From the NCBI GenBank assembly GCA_050747825.1, contig JBOGJG010000442.1:1-47795 (forward strand): a stretch of 47,795 bases of DNA. The letters are read 5' to 3'. Origin of the DNA: JBOGJG01 sp050747825. Lineage in GTDB: Bacteria; Acidobacteriota; UBA6911; RPQK01; JBOGJG01. The notes under the pieces are model-generated. The model was not told the origin of the DNA. It ran no database searches and worked only from the letters and a program-made list of their open reading frames with translations. Every line of letters starts with the position of its first letter. Position 1 is the stretch's first letter. Below, piece by piece: positions 1-7,815 of this stretch. Made by a program: the position numbers and the translations under genes.

Positions 1-1
1 A

Positions 2-907
2 AAAACGCAAAACGCAGGACCTGACCCCACCTTCATTGTGGAGCTATCCTCTTTCCAACTCGAGACCATCGACCAGTTTCGATGCGATATCGCTCTTCTG
101 CTCAATATCACGGCGGACCACCTGGACCGCTACCCGAGCTTTGAGGAGTACGCCCGCGCCAAAGAGAAGATCCTGGCCAATCAGACTGCCCGAGACTATG
201 CCGTCCTGAATGCCGACAATCCGGGGACCGCAGGTCTCGCCGGCAGGCATAAAGCGCCGGTGCTCCTTTTCAGCCGTAAACAGACTTTAAAGGAGGGCGT
301 CTTTGTTGAAGACGGCCAGGTCGTCGTTTCCTGGCAGGGCCACTGGCATCCTGTCCTACCGGTGAGCGATGTCCGTCTGAGAGGCCTTCATAATCTCGAA
401 AACGTCCTGGCTGCGACCGCCGCCGGCTTCCTGGCCGGTCTGCAACCGGCGCAAATGGCCGAGACGCTGAAGACCTTTGCCGGGGTCGAGCACCGGCTGG
501 AGTTCGTAAGGCGAATCCGGGACATTGCTTTTTATAACGATTCCAAGGCGACCAACGTGGATTCGGCGGCCCAGGCCCTGCAGGCATTTGAGCAGCCTCT
601 GATTGTGATCATGGGAGGCCAGGACAAGGGCGGGGACTTTCGGGCGCTGGAGCCGTTGATGTCTTCAAGAGGTGTAAGGCTTTTGATCGTGATCGGCGCC
701 GCCGCCGAAAAAATCCTGGCGGCGCTGGGAAGTATCGTCCCCACGCTGCGCGCCGGCGACATGCAGGAGGCGGTCGAATCCGCCTTCCGAAATGCGCAGC
801 CAGGAGACATCGTTTTGCTGGCGCCCGCCTGCGCCAGCTTCGACATGTTCGACAACTATGAGCATAGGGGGAGAGTTTTCAAGGAGATTGTGGGGGGGCT
901 AAAATAA
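2..907 (+). CDS. murD: UDP-N-acetylmuramoylalanine--D-glutamate ligase, 5' end missing
   Basis: MurD adds D-glutamate to UDP-MurNAc-L-Ala in the cytoplasm, an ATP-dependent step of peptidoglycan precursor synthesis. The frame is open to the window edge, so the gene is cut and the GTG at 38 is not its start. About 300 residues remain of a usual ~450. The N-terminal domain and the GTNGK ATP-binding loop lie outside. What remains shows ELSSFQLE, the central-domain stretch TADHLDRYPSFEEYARAKEK (its lysine matches the carbamylated Lys of the family), HNLENVLAA, YNDSKATN, MGGQDKGGDF and the C-terminal PACASFDMFDNYEHRG. It stops one base before ftsW, as expected for a dcw operon. The identity is secure. 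Confidence 0.96.
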   Translation, partial: KTQNAGPDPTFIVELSSFQLETIDQFRCDIALLLNITADHLDRYPSFEEYARAKEKILANQTARDYAVLNADNPGTAGLAGRHKAPVLLFSRKQTLKEGVFVEDGQVVVSWQGHWHPVLPVSDVRLRGLHNLENVLAATAAGFLAGLQPAQMAETLKTFAGVEHRLEFVRRIRDIAFYNDSKATNVDSAAQALQAFEQPLIVIMGGQDKGGDFRALEPLMSSRGVRLLIVIGAAAEKILAALGSIVPTLRAGDMQEAVESAFRNAQPGDIVLLAPACASFDMFDNYEHRGRVFKEIVGGLK

Positions 908-908
908 C

Positions 909-2024
909 ATGAACCGAAAAATACCTTACGACCGCGGGCTGATGCTGATCGTCCTGGCCCTGCTGGGCTTTGGGCTGGTGATCGTCTTTAGCGCTTCCAG
1001 CGTGGTTTCCAAAGAGATTTACGGCTCACAAACCCACATCTTCACGCGCCAGTTTATTTCGGTTGTGCTTGGATTGCTGCTGCTTTTCCTGGCCATGAAG
1101 ATCGACTATCACACGTACGCCAGGCGCACCGTTATTTACGCCATGCTGATTGGGGCCGGCGCGTTGCTGATTCTTCCCTTGCTTTCAGCCGAGACAAATG
1201 GCGCCCGGCGCTGGGTCAGCCTGGGTCCCGCCAACTTTCAGCCGTCCGAGCTGGCCAAGCTGGTGATCATCTGTTTCACGGCTTATTACCTGGTCCGCAA
1301 GAAAGATGAACTGAACACCTTCAGGACTGGGCTGCTGCCTTATCTGGGGGTGCTGGGATCGATCGTGCTCCTGATTCTGCTCGAGCTTGACCTGGGAACC
1401 CCGGCCTGCATCGTCCTGACCGCCGGAGTCCTGCTCTATCTCGGAGGCCTGGATTACCGCTACTACCTGGCCTGTGTGCTGACGGCGGGCCCGCTCTTTT
1501 ACCTGCTGGTCCTGAGGGTACCTTACCGCCGCAACCGCATCCTGGCTTTTATGGATCCCGGCCAGGACCCGTACGGCATGGGCTATCAGATCCGGCAGAG
1601 CCTTATCGCGGTTGGGTCAGGCGGCTGGAACGGCCTGGGATTTGCTGAAGGAAAGCAAAAGCTCTTTTTTCTACCCGAGCCTCACACCGACTTCATCTTT
1701 GCCGTGATCGGGGAAGAGCTCGGACTGACCGGCTGCGCCGCGCTGGTCGTGCTGTTCGTGCTGCTCTTCTGGCGCGGCATTCGCGTCTCCCTGCGGGCCG
1801 ACACGCCATTCGGCACGTTCCTGGGGGTCGGCATCGTCTGCATGATCGTATTGCAGGCCTTTATCAACATGAGCGTGGCGATCAGCCTCATGCCCACCAA
1901 AGGAATCCCATTACCCTTCATTTCGGTGGGCGGATCTTCGATGCTGATCATGCTGATGGCCATCGGCGTTCTCCTGAACATTTCGCGGCACAGCCGGGGG
2001 AGCGAGGAAAGATCATGCTCATAA
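909..2024 (+). CDS. ftsW: Septal peptidoglycan glycosyltransferase FtsW (SEDS family)
   Basis: This is a multi-pass inner-membrane SEDS protein that polymerises lipid II at the division septum together with a class B penicillin-binding protein. It has 371 residues, the usual FtsW/RodA length, with about ten hydrophobic segments. Visible signatures are GARRWVSLGPANFQPSELAK, EPHTDFIFAVIGEELG (the Asp of this loop is the essential residue in the family) and PTKGIPLPFISVGGSS near the end. Its place between murD and murG favours FtsW over RodA. The ATG lies one base after the murD stop. Its 3' end overlaps murG by 10 bp, suggesting translational coupling. Confidence 0.96.
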   Translation: MNRKIPYDRGLMLIVLALLGFGLVIVFSASSVVSKEIYGSQTHIFTRQFISVVLGLLLLFLAMKIDYHTYARRTVIYAMLIGAGALLILPLLSAETNGARRWVSLGPANFQPSELAKLVIICFTAYYLVRKKDELNTFRTGLLPYLGVLGSIVLLILLELDLGTPACIVLTAGVLLYLGGLDYRYYLACVLTAGPLFYLLVLRVPYRRNRILAFMDPGQDPYGMGYQIRQSLIAVGSGGWNGLGFAEGKQKLFFLPEPHTDFIFAVIGEELGLTGCAALVVLFVLLFWRGIRVSLRADTPFGTFLGVGIVCMIVLQAFINMSVAISLMPTKGIPLPFISVGGSSMLIMLMAIGVLLNISRHSRGSEERSCS

Positions 2025-3112
2025 CAAAGGTCCTCTTCGCCGGAGGCGGCACGGGGGGGCACATCTACATGGCAGTGGCGATTGCCCATGAGCTGCGGGA
2101 GCGAAACCCGCAGACCGAGATTCGTTTCGTGGGCACTAAACGAGGGATGGAGAAGAACATTCTGCCGCAACTGGGATTTGAGCTGCAACTGATCGATATC
2201 GGCGGCCTGAAGAATGTCGGCCTTTCCCGGATTGCTTCCACGCTACTGCGGCTGCCGGCCAGCCTTGTGGCCTCCTGGAAGCTGGTCAGGAGCTACGCCC
2301 CTACGGTGATCGTGGGCCTGGGAGGCTACTCTTCCGGACCGGTGATCGTCGCCGGCAAGCTGATGCGATTCCCCTGTCTGCTGATTGAACCGAATGTCCG
2401 CGCCGGCCTCACCAACCGATGGCTCAAGCCCTGGGTGGACCGGGCCGCCGTGGCTTTTGAAGAAACGGCCCGAGGCTTCGGTTGCAAGGCCCGCCTCACC
2501 GGCATCCCGATCCGGCGGGAATTTCATGCCATCCGGGAAGACGTCTCCAGCCAGGGACCGCTGCGCCTGCTCGCCTTTGGAGGAAGCCAGGGGAGCCATG
2601 CCATCAACCGCCTGCTGTGTGACGCGCTACCTCATCTTGCCGGCGGACGAGTGTCCATCATGCATCAGACGGGGCCTTCCGATTGGGAGTGGGTGCGCCA
2701 GCGCTACCGGGAGGCAGGGTTTGAGGCCGAAGTGATCGAGTTTATTGAAGATATGCCGGCTCGCTTCAGCCGCAGTGATCTGATTATCTCCAGATCGGGA
2801 GCTTCCAGCGTGGCTGAAATCGCCGCCTCAGGGCGGGCGGCCCTGCTGATCCCCTTTCCCCGCGCTGCCGACGATCACCAGCGCAGGAATGCCGAAGCCC
2901 TGGCCAAAAGAAACGCCGCCCTGGTCCTGGAGGAGGAGCAAACGTCTGGGCTCGAGTTGGCTACCACCGTCCTGCAACTGGCGGACGACCGCACTCGCCT
3001 GCGCGCCATGGCACAGTCTAGTCGAGCGTTGGCTCAGCCGGAAAGTACGGGCAAGGTAATTGAATTGATGGAGGAAATAGCGGCCACGGATTACACGGAT
3101 TACAGGGATTAA
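2015..3112 (+). CDS. murG: UDP-GlcNAc:undecaprenyl-pyrophosphoryl-MurNAc-pentapeptide GlcNAc transferase
   Basis: MurG converts lipid I to lipid II at the inner face of the membrane. The protein has 365 residues in two Rossmann-like halves (GT-B fold). The glycine-rich loop GGGTGGH is at residues 10-16, GLGGYSSGP follows in the N-domain, FGGSQGSHAIN opens the C-domain, and SRSGASSVAE with PFPRAADDHQRRNA forms the UDP-GlcNAc site. Two deviations are visible: the loop continues HIYMAVAI where Pro is usual in place of Met, and the acceptor segment reads IEPNVRAGLTN. The last residues (ATDYTDYRD) are encoded by a dispersed tandem repeat, so the native C-terminus was probably extended by repeat insertion. 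It overlaps ftsW by 10 bp. Confidence 0.96.
   Translation: MLITKVLFAGGGTGGHIYMAVAIAHELRERNPQTEIRFVGTKRGMEKNILPQLGFELQLIDIGGLKNVGLSRIASTLLRLPASLVASWKLVRSYAPTVIVGLGGYSSGPVIVAGKLMRFPCLLIEPNVRAGLTNRWLKPWVDRAAVAFEETARGFGCKARLTGIPIRREFHAIREDVSSQGPLRLLAFGGSQGSHAINRLLCDALPHLAGGRVSIMHQTGPSDWEWVRQRYREAGFEAEVIEFIEDMPARFSRSDLIISRSGASSVAEIAASGRAALLIPFPRAADDHQRRNAEALAKRNAALVLEEEQTSGLELATTVLQLADDRTRLRAMAQSSRALAQPESTGKVIELMEEIAATDYTDYRD
3083..3110. repeat. 9-bp tandem repeat (CACGGATTA-type) inside the murG 3' end
   Basis: Three imperfect units of nine bases (CACGGATTA, CACGGATTA, CAGGGATTA) end at the murG stop codon. They encode the tail TDYTDYRD. Related copies lie at 10651-10665, 16235-16297 and 22146-22199, all between genes, so this copy seems to have landed in, and been read through by, murG. 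Confidence 0.7.
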
Positions 3113-3120
3113 GACTGATA

Positions 3121-4479
3121 ATGCACTTTGGCAAATTCAAACACTTCCACTTTGTGGGCATCGGCGGCATCGGAATGAGCGGCATCGCTGAGATTCTGCT
3201 CCACCAGGGCTTCCAGGTCTCCGGCTCGGACGTGCAGGACGGCCCGATCCCGGAAAGGTTGCGCACTCTCGGGGCCCGCATTTTCATCGGGCACTGCGGC
3301 TCCAACCTCCGGGATGCGCAGGTCCTGGTCTTCTCCAGCGCCATCCGAAAAGAAAATCCGGAAATGGAAGCTGCCGCGGCCCAAGGAATCCCCACCGTCC
3401 GGCGCGCCGAGGTCCTGGGCGAGCTGATGCGCTTCAAGAAGGGCATCGCCATCGCGGGGACCCACGGCAAGACCACCACGACAACCATGGTGGCCCTGGT
3501 CCTGATTGAAGCCGGCATGGACCCTACCGTGCTGGTAGGAGCGCGTTACAAGGGCTTCGGAAGCAACGCCCGTCCAGGCCGCGGCGACTTCGTGGTGGCC
3601 GAAGCGGATGAAAGCGACCGCAGCTTCCTGCGCTTGTCACCCGTCCACACAGTGGTCACCAACATCGACTGCGATCACATGGATGAGTACCGCGACCTGG
3701 CTGACATCCAGGAGGCCTTCCGGCAGCATCTGGAGAGCATCCCCTTTTACGGCGCCATTGTGGCCTGCTTTGACGATCCCAACCTGCGGCCGCTCATCAA
3801 AAATATTCACCAGCGGGTGCTAACCTACGGCCTGAGTCCACAGGCGAATATTTCAGCGCGTGATGTGAAGTTGAGTCCACTGAGTTGCGCTTACGGCTGC
3901 TTTCGGAAGGAGGTGTTTCTGGGCCAGGTCGAATTGAATGTTCCCGGCCGGCACAATGTGCTGAACTCGCTGGCCGCCGTTGCTATGGGACTTGCTCTGG
4001 ATGTCCCTTTCGACGCCATCCAGAGGGCGCTGGCCGGTTTCCGGGGAGCGGAAAGGCGCCTGGAATGGAAAGGAGAAAAGGCAGGAGTCTGGGTATTGGA
4101 TGACTATGGACATCATCCGGCGGAAATCCGTATGACCTTGGAAGCCTGCCGGAGCTCCGGCCGCAGGATCGTGGCCGTTTTCCAGCCCCATCGATACTCG
4201 CGCACACAGTATTTAATGGACGATTTCGGCGCCTGTTTCGAAGACGCCGATCTCCTTTATCTGATGGACATCTATTCTGCCGGGGAAGAGCCTATCCCGG
4301 GAGTCACCGCCGGGAAGCTGGCCGGGAAGATCGGCGCCCACCGGCAGGTCCATTTTGTGCCCGACAGGCAGGCGCTGCTGCAGCAGCTTCAGACGCAGAC
4401 CCGCGAGGGCGATCTGCTCCTGACGCTGGGGGCGGGCGATGTTTGGAAAACAGGGGAGGCTTTTCTTGAGCAAAATTAA
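3121..4479 (+). CDS. murC: UDP-N-acetylmuramate--L-alanine ligase
   Basis: MurC is the first Mur ligase and adds L-alanine to UDP-MurNAc using ATP in the cytoplasm. It has 452 residues, the normal length. The N-terminal UDP-binding loop GIGGIGMSGIAE is followed by the P-loop AGTHGKTTTTTM near residue 115, then VAEADESDRSFL, NIDCDHMDEY, PGRHNVLNSLAA and the C-terminal DDYGHHPAEI and QPHRYSRTQ. The ATG at 3121 starts nine bases after the murG stop. Unlike in E. coli, no ddl or murB lies between murC and ftsQ. Its 3' end overlaps the start of ftsQ. Confidence 0.96.
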   Translation: MHFGKFKHFHFVGIGGIGMSGIAEILLHQGFQVSGSDVQDGPIPERLRTLGARIFIGHCGSNLRDAQVLVFSSAIRKENPEMEAAAAQGIPTVRRAEVLGELMRFKKGIAIAGTHGKTTTTTMVALVLIEAGMDPTVLVGARYKGFGSNARPGRGDFVVAEADESDRSFLRLSPVHTVVTNIDCDHMDEYRDLADIQEAFRQHLESIPFYGAIVACFDDPNLRPLIKNIHQRVLTYGLSPQANISARDVKLSPLSCAYGCFRKEVFLGQVELNVPGRHNVLNSLAAVAMGLALDVPFDAIQRALAGFRGAERRLEWKGEKAGVWVLDDYGHHPAEIRMTLEACRSSGRRIVAVFQPHRYSRTQYLMDDFGACFEDADLLYLMDIYSAGEEPIPGVTAGKLAGKIGAHRQVHFVPDRQALLQQLQTQTREGDLLLTLGAGDVWKTGEAFLEQN

Positions 4480-5269
4480 TCAGAACCGCAAATACAAGCA
4501 GGCCGCGTTGATCTCCCTCCGCCTTCTTTCAGTGGCCTTTCTGCTCTTCGTCCTCCTTTACTCGTTTTATTACATGCGGCATTCCCCCGCAGGCGCCGCT
4601 TATTTCCGTCTGGAGCAGCTTCACTATGAGGGACTGCAGAACGTCGATCGAGAGGCGCTGGATCGATTGGTGCGCAGCATCCTGCCTGAAAATCTCCTTT
4701 GGGCCGATCTGGACCGCTTGCGCGCCCTGGTGGAATCTGAATCGTGGGTGAAAAGCGCCACCATCCGCCGCCGCCTGCCCGACCAGATCTTCATCCATAT
4801 CGAGGAGAGAACCCCCGCGGCAGTGGCGGCCATCGACAATGAGCTGTACGTGGTGGATGCGGAGGGGGTCCTGCTAGACCGCTACGGCTCCGGCTATGAG
4901 CAGCTCGACGGTCCCATCGTCCGAGGGCTGCGAAATACCGCCCGGGAGAACGCTCAGCAGGAGAACGCCGTCAGGATGGAGATTTACCTGCGCGTCCTTG
5001 AGGATTTCAAGACGCCTTCCCGCGATTTTTCTCAGGCCATCTCCGAGGTTGTGGTCCATGACCCCGAGCAGGTAGCGGTCGTCCCCGACGACGAAGCCGT
5101 CCCCGTTTACCTGGGCCACGACCACTTCGTCCGCCGGTTTCAGGCATTCCTTTCCCAGAAGGATCTCTACGACCAGCTCAAGGAACGGTACGGGATGATC
5201 GAATCGGTGGACGTCAGTTTCGAAAACAAGATCATTTTCCACAAGGGGGATAAGACGCTGAATTTTTAG
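4466..5269 (+). CDS. ftsQ: Cell division protein FtsQ (POTRA domain)
   Basis: FtsQ is a bitopic membrane protein that links early and late divisome proteins. A basic N-terminus is followed by one membrane segment (around LRLLSVAFLLFVLLYSFYY), then a POTRA domain starting FRLEQLHYEGLQNVDREAL, and an FtsQ-type periplasmic domain with EERTPAAVAAI and VVDAEGVLLDRY. Two starts are possible: ATG at 4439 or TTG at 4466. I chose the TTG because GGGGAGG at 4453-4459 lies six bases upstream, leaving a 14-bp overlap with murC. Position between murC and ftsA supports the call. Confidence 0.9.
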   Translation: MSKINQNRKYKQAALISLRLLSVAFLLFVLLYSFYYMRHSPAGAAYFRLEQLHYEGLQNVDREALDRLVRSILPENLLWADLDRLRALVESESWVKSATIRRRLPDQIFIHIEERTPAAVAAIDNELYVVDAEGVLLDRYGSGYEQLDGPIVRGLRNTARENAQQENAVRMEIYLRVLEDFKTPSRDFSQAISEVVVHDPEQVAVVPDDEAVPVYLGHDHFVRRFQAFLSQKDLYDQLKERYGMIESVDVSFENKIIFHKGDKTLNF

Positions 5270-5271
5270 CT

Positions 5272-6507
5272 ATGAAGAAAAAGTGGCTCACGGCCGGAAT
5301 TGACATAGGGACGACCAAGATCTGCTCCACGATTGCCCAGATCGAGGATGAGCGCATCGAGATCCTGGGTACGGGCTGGAGTCCTTCGCATGGGCTGCGC
5401 AGGGGAATGGTCGTCAACCTTTCGGAGACGATCGAGAGCATCAAAAGCTCTCTGGAAAAAGCTGAAGCCCAGTCCCAGACGATCGTCGAATCCGCCTACG
5501 TCAGCATTGGCGGAGCTTACATCCGCGGGATCAACAGGAGCGGGCAAACCGAAATCCGCGGCAAGAACGGCGAAGTGACGCCGGAAGACATCGACCGGGC
5601 CGTCGCCGCTGCCAAGTCCTTCGATCTGCACGAAGATTATGAAATCATCCATGTCCTCACTCAGCACTACACGCTGGACGGCCAGGAAGGGATCACCAAT
5701 CCGCTGGGGATGAACGGACGCAAGCTTTCGGTCCACCTGCACGTGGTCGCCAACGCCTCGGCCGTCGTTCAGAATATCGTCAGTTCGGTGAACAAGGCCG
5801 GCGTAGTGGTCAGCGGGGTCGTGATGCAGCAACTGGCCTCCGCCGAAGCCATCCTGGATGCCGATGAGAAAGAGATGGGAAGCATCGTGGTAGACATTGG
5901 CGGAGGCACGACCGATATCGCGGTTTACGCTCAGGGCGGCATCCAGTATTCCGAGGTGCTTCCCCTGGGCGGAAACATGATTACCAGGGACATCGCCATC
6001 GGTTTAAAGACACCCCTGAACGAGGCGGAGAATCTCAAGAAGAACATCGGCAGTGTTTACCCGGAGAGCATCCCACCGGAGGAGGTCATCGAGATCAGCG
6101 AAGTGGGCACAGGGCGCCGGCGCACCGTATCCCGCCATCTCCTGTGCCAGATCATTCAGGCCCGCTGTGATGAGGTATTGAAAGCGCTCTGCAAAGTAAT
6201 CCGCAATCTGGGGATGCCGCCCGATCTGATGACGGGCCTGGTTTTGACCGGCGGCGGTTCACTTTTGGACGGATTCGCCGACCGGGCCGAGGAATGTTTC
6301 GGGATGCCGGTACGCATCGGCTATCCCATTAATGTCGTCTCCGCCGATGACGAAGTCTTTCATCCCTCCTACTGCACCGGGCTGGGGCTGCTCAGTTATG
6401 CGCTCACTGTCCAGGGAACGGCGGCGGCGGGAGCTTCGGCCGCCATCGCCCGGACGACACCCGCCAGGGAGAGGATGAAAAATTGGCTGTTAGAGAAGAT
6501 TTCATAG
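5272..6507 (+). CDS. ftsA: Cell division protein FtsA
   Basis: FtsA is the actin-like ATPase that tethers FtsZ to the membrane and recruits the divisome. It has 411 residues. It opens with the phosphate-1 loop AGIDIGTTKICS, carries the FtsA-specific SHS2/1C subdomain (SIGGAYIRGINRSG), the phosphate-2 loop VVDIGGGTTDIAVY, the adenosine motif VLTGGGSLLDG, and ends in a short amphipathic helix (RMKNWLLEKIS) of the kind that binds the membrane. It begins two bases after ftsQ and its stop (6505-6507) overlaps the Shine-Dalgarno sequence of ftsZ. Confidence 0.96.
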   Translation: MKKKWLTAGIDIGTTKICSTIAQIEDERIEILGTGWSPSHGLRRGMVVNLSETIESIKSSLEKAEAQSQTIVESAYVSIGGAYIRGINRSGQTEIRGKNGEVTPEDIDRAVAAAKSFDLHEDYEIIHVLTQHYTLDGQEGITNPLGMNGRKLSVHLHVVANASAVVQNIVSSVNKAGVVVSGVVMQQLASAEAILDADEKEMGSIVVDIGGGTTDIAVYAQGGIQYSEVLPLGGNMITRDIAIGLKTPLNEAENLKKNIGSVYPESIPPEEVIEISEVGTGRRRTVSRHLLCQIIQARCDEVLKALCKVIRNLGMPPDLMTGLVLTGGGSLLDGFADRAEECFGMPVRIGYPINVVSADDEVFHPSYCTGLGLLSYALTVQGTAAAGASAAIARTTPARERMKNWLLEKIS

Positions 6508-6518
6508 GAGGTTGCCAT

Positions 6519-7646
6519 ATGAATAATCCACTGAGATTTGAGGACGAGAACGATATCAAATTGTCATTCGACGAAGCTCCTCTGACCGGAGCAAGCATTA
6601 AGGTCATCGGCATTGGAGGCGCCGGCTGCAACGCTGTGGACCGGATGATCGAGTCGGGGATCGAGGGTGTTGAGTTTATCGCCGCCAATACCGACATCCA
6701 GGCCCTGCGACAATCCCGTGCCTCGATCAAGCTCCAGCTCGGGACCCGGCTCACCAGAGGTCTGGGAGCGGGGGCCGACCCGGAAGTTGGACGCAAAGCG
6801 GCCCTGGAAGACACGGAAAAAGCCATCGATCTTTTGGAGGGCGCCGACATGGTTTTCATCACCTGCGGCCTGGGCGGGGGCACCGGCACGGGAGGCGGCC
6901 CCATCATGGGCGGCCTGGCCGCCGAACTGGGAGCTTTGACGGTGGCGGTGGTGACCCGGCCTTTCGGCTTTGAAGGCAAGAAGCGGGCGCTTCAGGCCGA
7001 GCGCGGGCTCAACGAGCTAAAGGATGCCGTAGACACTGTCATCAGCATCCCCAATGAGAGGCTGCTCAGCACCGTCTCGCCGGGAACCTCTCTCTCCGAT
7101 GCTTTTAAATTTGCCGACGACGTGTTGCGCCAGGCGGTCCAGGGAATCAGCGACCTCATCACGGTCCCCGGAGTCGTCAACCTCGACTTCGCCGACGTCA
7201 AGACCATCATGACCGGCATGGGACTGGCCTTGATGGGGACGGCCGTGGCCGAGGGAGAGGACCGCGCGTCTAACGCCGCCCGCCGGGCCATCAACAGCCC
7301 GCTGCTTGAAGATACGACCATCAGGGGCGCCCGCGGGATACTGATTAATATCACCGGCAGTCAGAACATGACCCTGCACGAGGTGGCTGAAGCCAGCCGC
7401 ATTGTCCAGGACTCGGCCGATCAGGAAGCCAACATCATCTTCGGCTCCGTCCTGGACGAGCAGATGGGCAATAAGATCAAAATCACCGTGATCGCCACCG
7501 GCTTCGACTGCCCCAGGGAGGAGCCCCAACCCGAGCCGCCCCCGAGCCGGGAGGAGGAGCCCGCTCGGGAGGACACACACTGGCCCTTCTCGGCCCCCGA
7601 GAACGACGATCTGGACGTCCCGGCTTTTCTCCGCCGCAAATCGTAG
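6519..7646 (+). CDS. ftsZ: Cell division GTPase FtsZ
   Basis: FtsZ is the tubulin homologue that forms the cytokinetic ring. It has 375 residues from the ATG at 6519. This start is set by AGGAGG at 6506-6511 seven bases upstream; the longer frame from 6483 would overlap ftsA. GGAGCNAVDRM and the tubulin signature GGGTGTGGGP bind GTP, NLDFADVKTIM is the T7 synergy loop, and an acidic/proline-rich linker leads to the C-terminal peptide DLDVPAFLRRKS, which in the family binds FtsA and other tethers. It is the last gene of the dcw cluster here. No lpxC follows; the next gene is convergent. Confidence 0.97.
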   Translation: MNNPLRFEDENDIKLSFDEAPLTGASIKVIGIGGAGCNAVDRMIESGIEGVEFIAANTDIQALRQSRASIKLQLGTRLTRGLGAGADPEVGRKAALEDTEKAIDLLEGADMVFITCGLGGGTGTGGGPIMGGLAAELGALTVAVVTRPFGFEGKKRALQAERGLNELKDAVDTVISIPNERLLSTVSPGTSLSDAFKFADDVLRQAVQGISDLITVPGVVNLDFADVKTIMTGMGLALMGTAVAEGEDRASNAARRAINSPLLEDTTIRGARGILINITGSQNMTLHEVAEASRIVQDSADQEANIIFGSVLDEQMGNKIKITVIATGFDCPREEPQPEPPPSREEEPAREDTHWPFSAPENDDLDVPAFLRRKS

Positions 7647-7707
7647 TGTCCTGGTTCAGGATGGCCAATCTCTGCGTTCCCGGTCGCTCGGCCTGTGCGG
7701 CGTATAT

Positions 7708-7815
7708 TCAGTACGCCTCCGCGACCTCCAGCTTTGGCTTGCCGTTTTTCGCGACATCCTCCCAATCGAAGAGAAGAAAATTACGGCCTTTGCTGTTCAT
7801 GGCCACCAGCAAGCG
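7708..7815 (-). pseudogene. Out-of-frame C-terminal tail of the adjacent phytase gene
   Basis: Read on the minus strand, one frame off the gene below, this stretch encodes LLVAMNSKGRNFLLFDWEDV and a further 14 residues before a stop at 7708-7710. That is the expected end of a 3-phytase propeller. The in-frame reading breaks near 7813-7815, after PLGPEFPS, where one base (a G on the coding strand; FPSGLLV expected) seems to be missing. The open frame instead runs into CWWP and a stop at 7797. Either the gene is naturally frameshifted or this is a sequencing/assembly error. Confidence 0.8.

Noticed and set aside
6788..6800. Second GEMM core (GACGCAAAGC) in ftsZ
   Set aside because: It lies within conserved ftsZ coding sequence and has no flanking stems.
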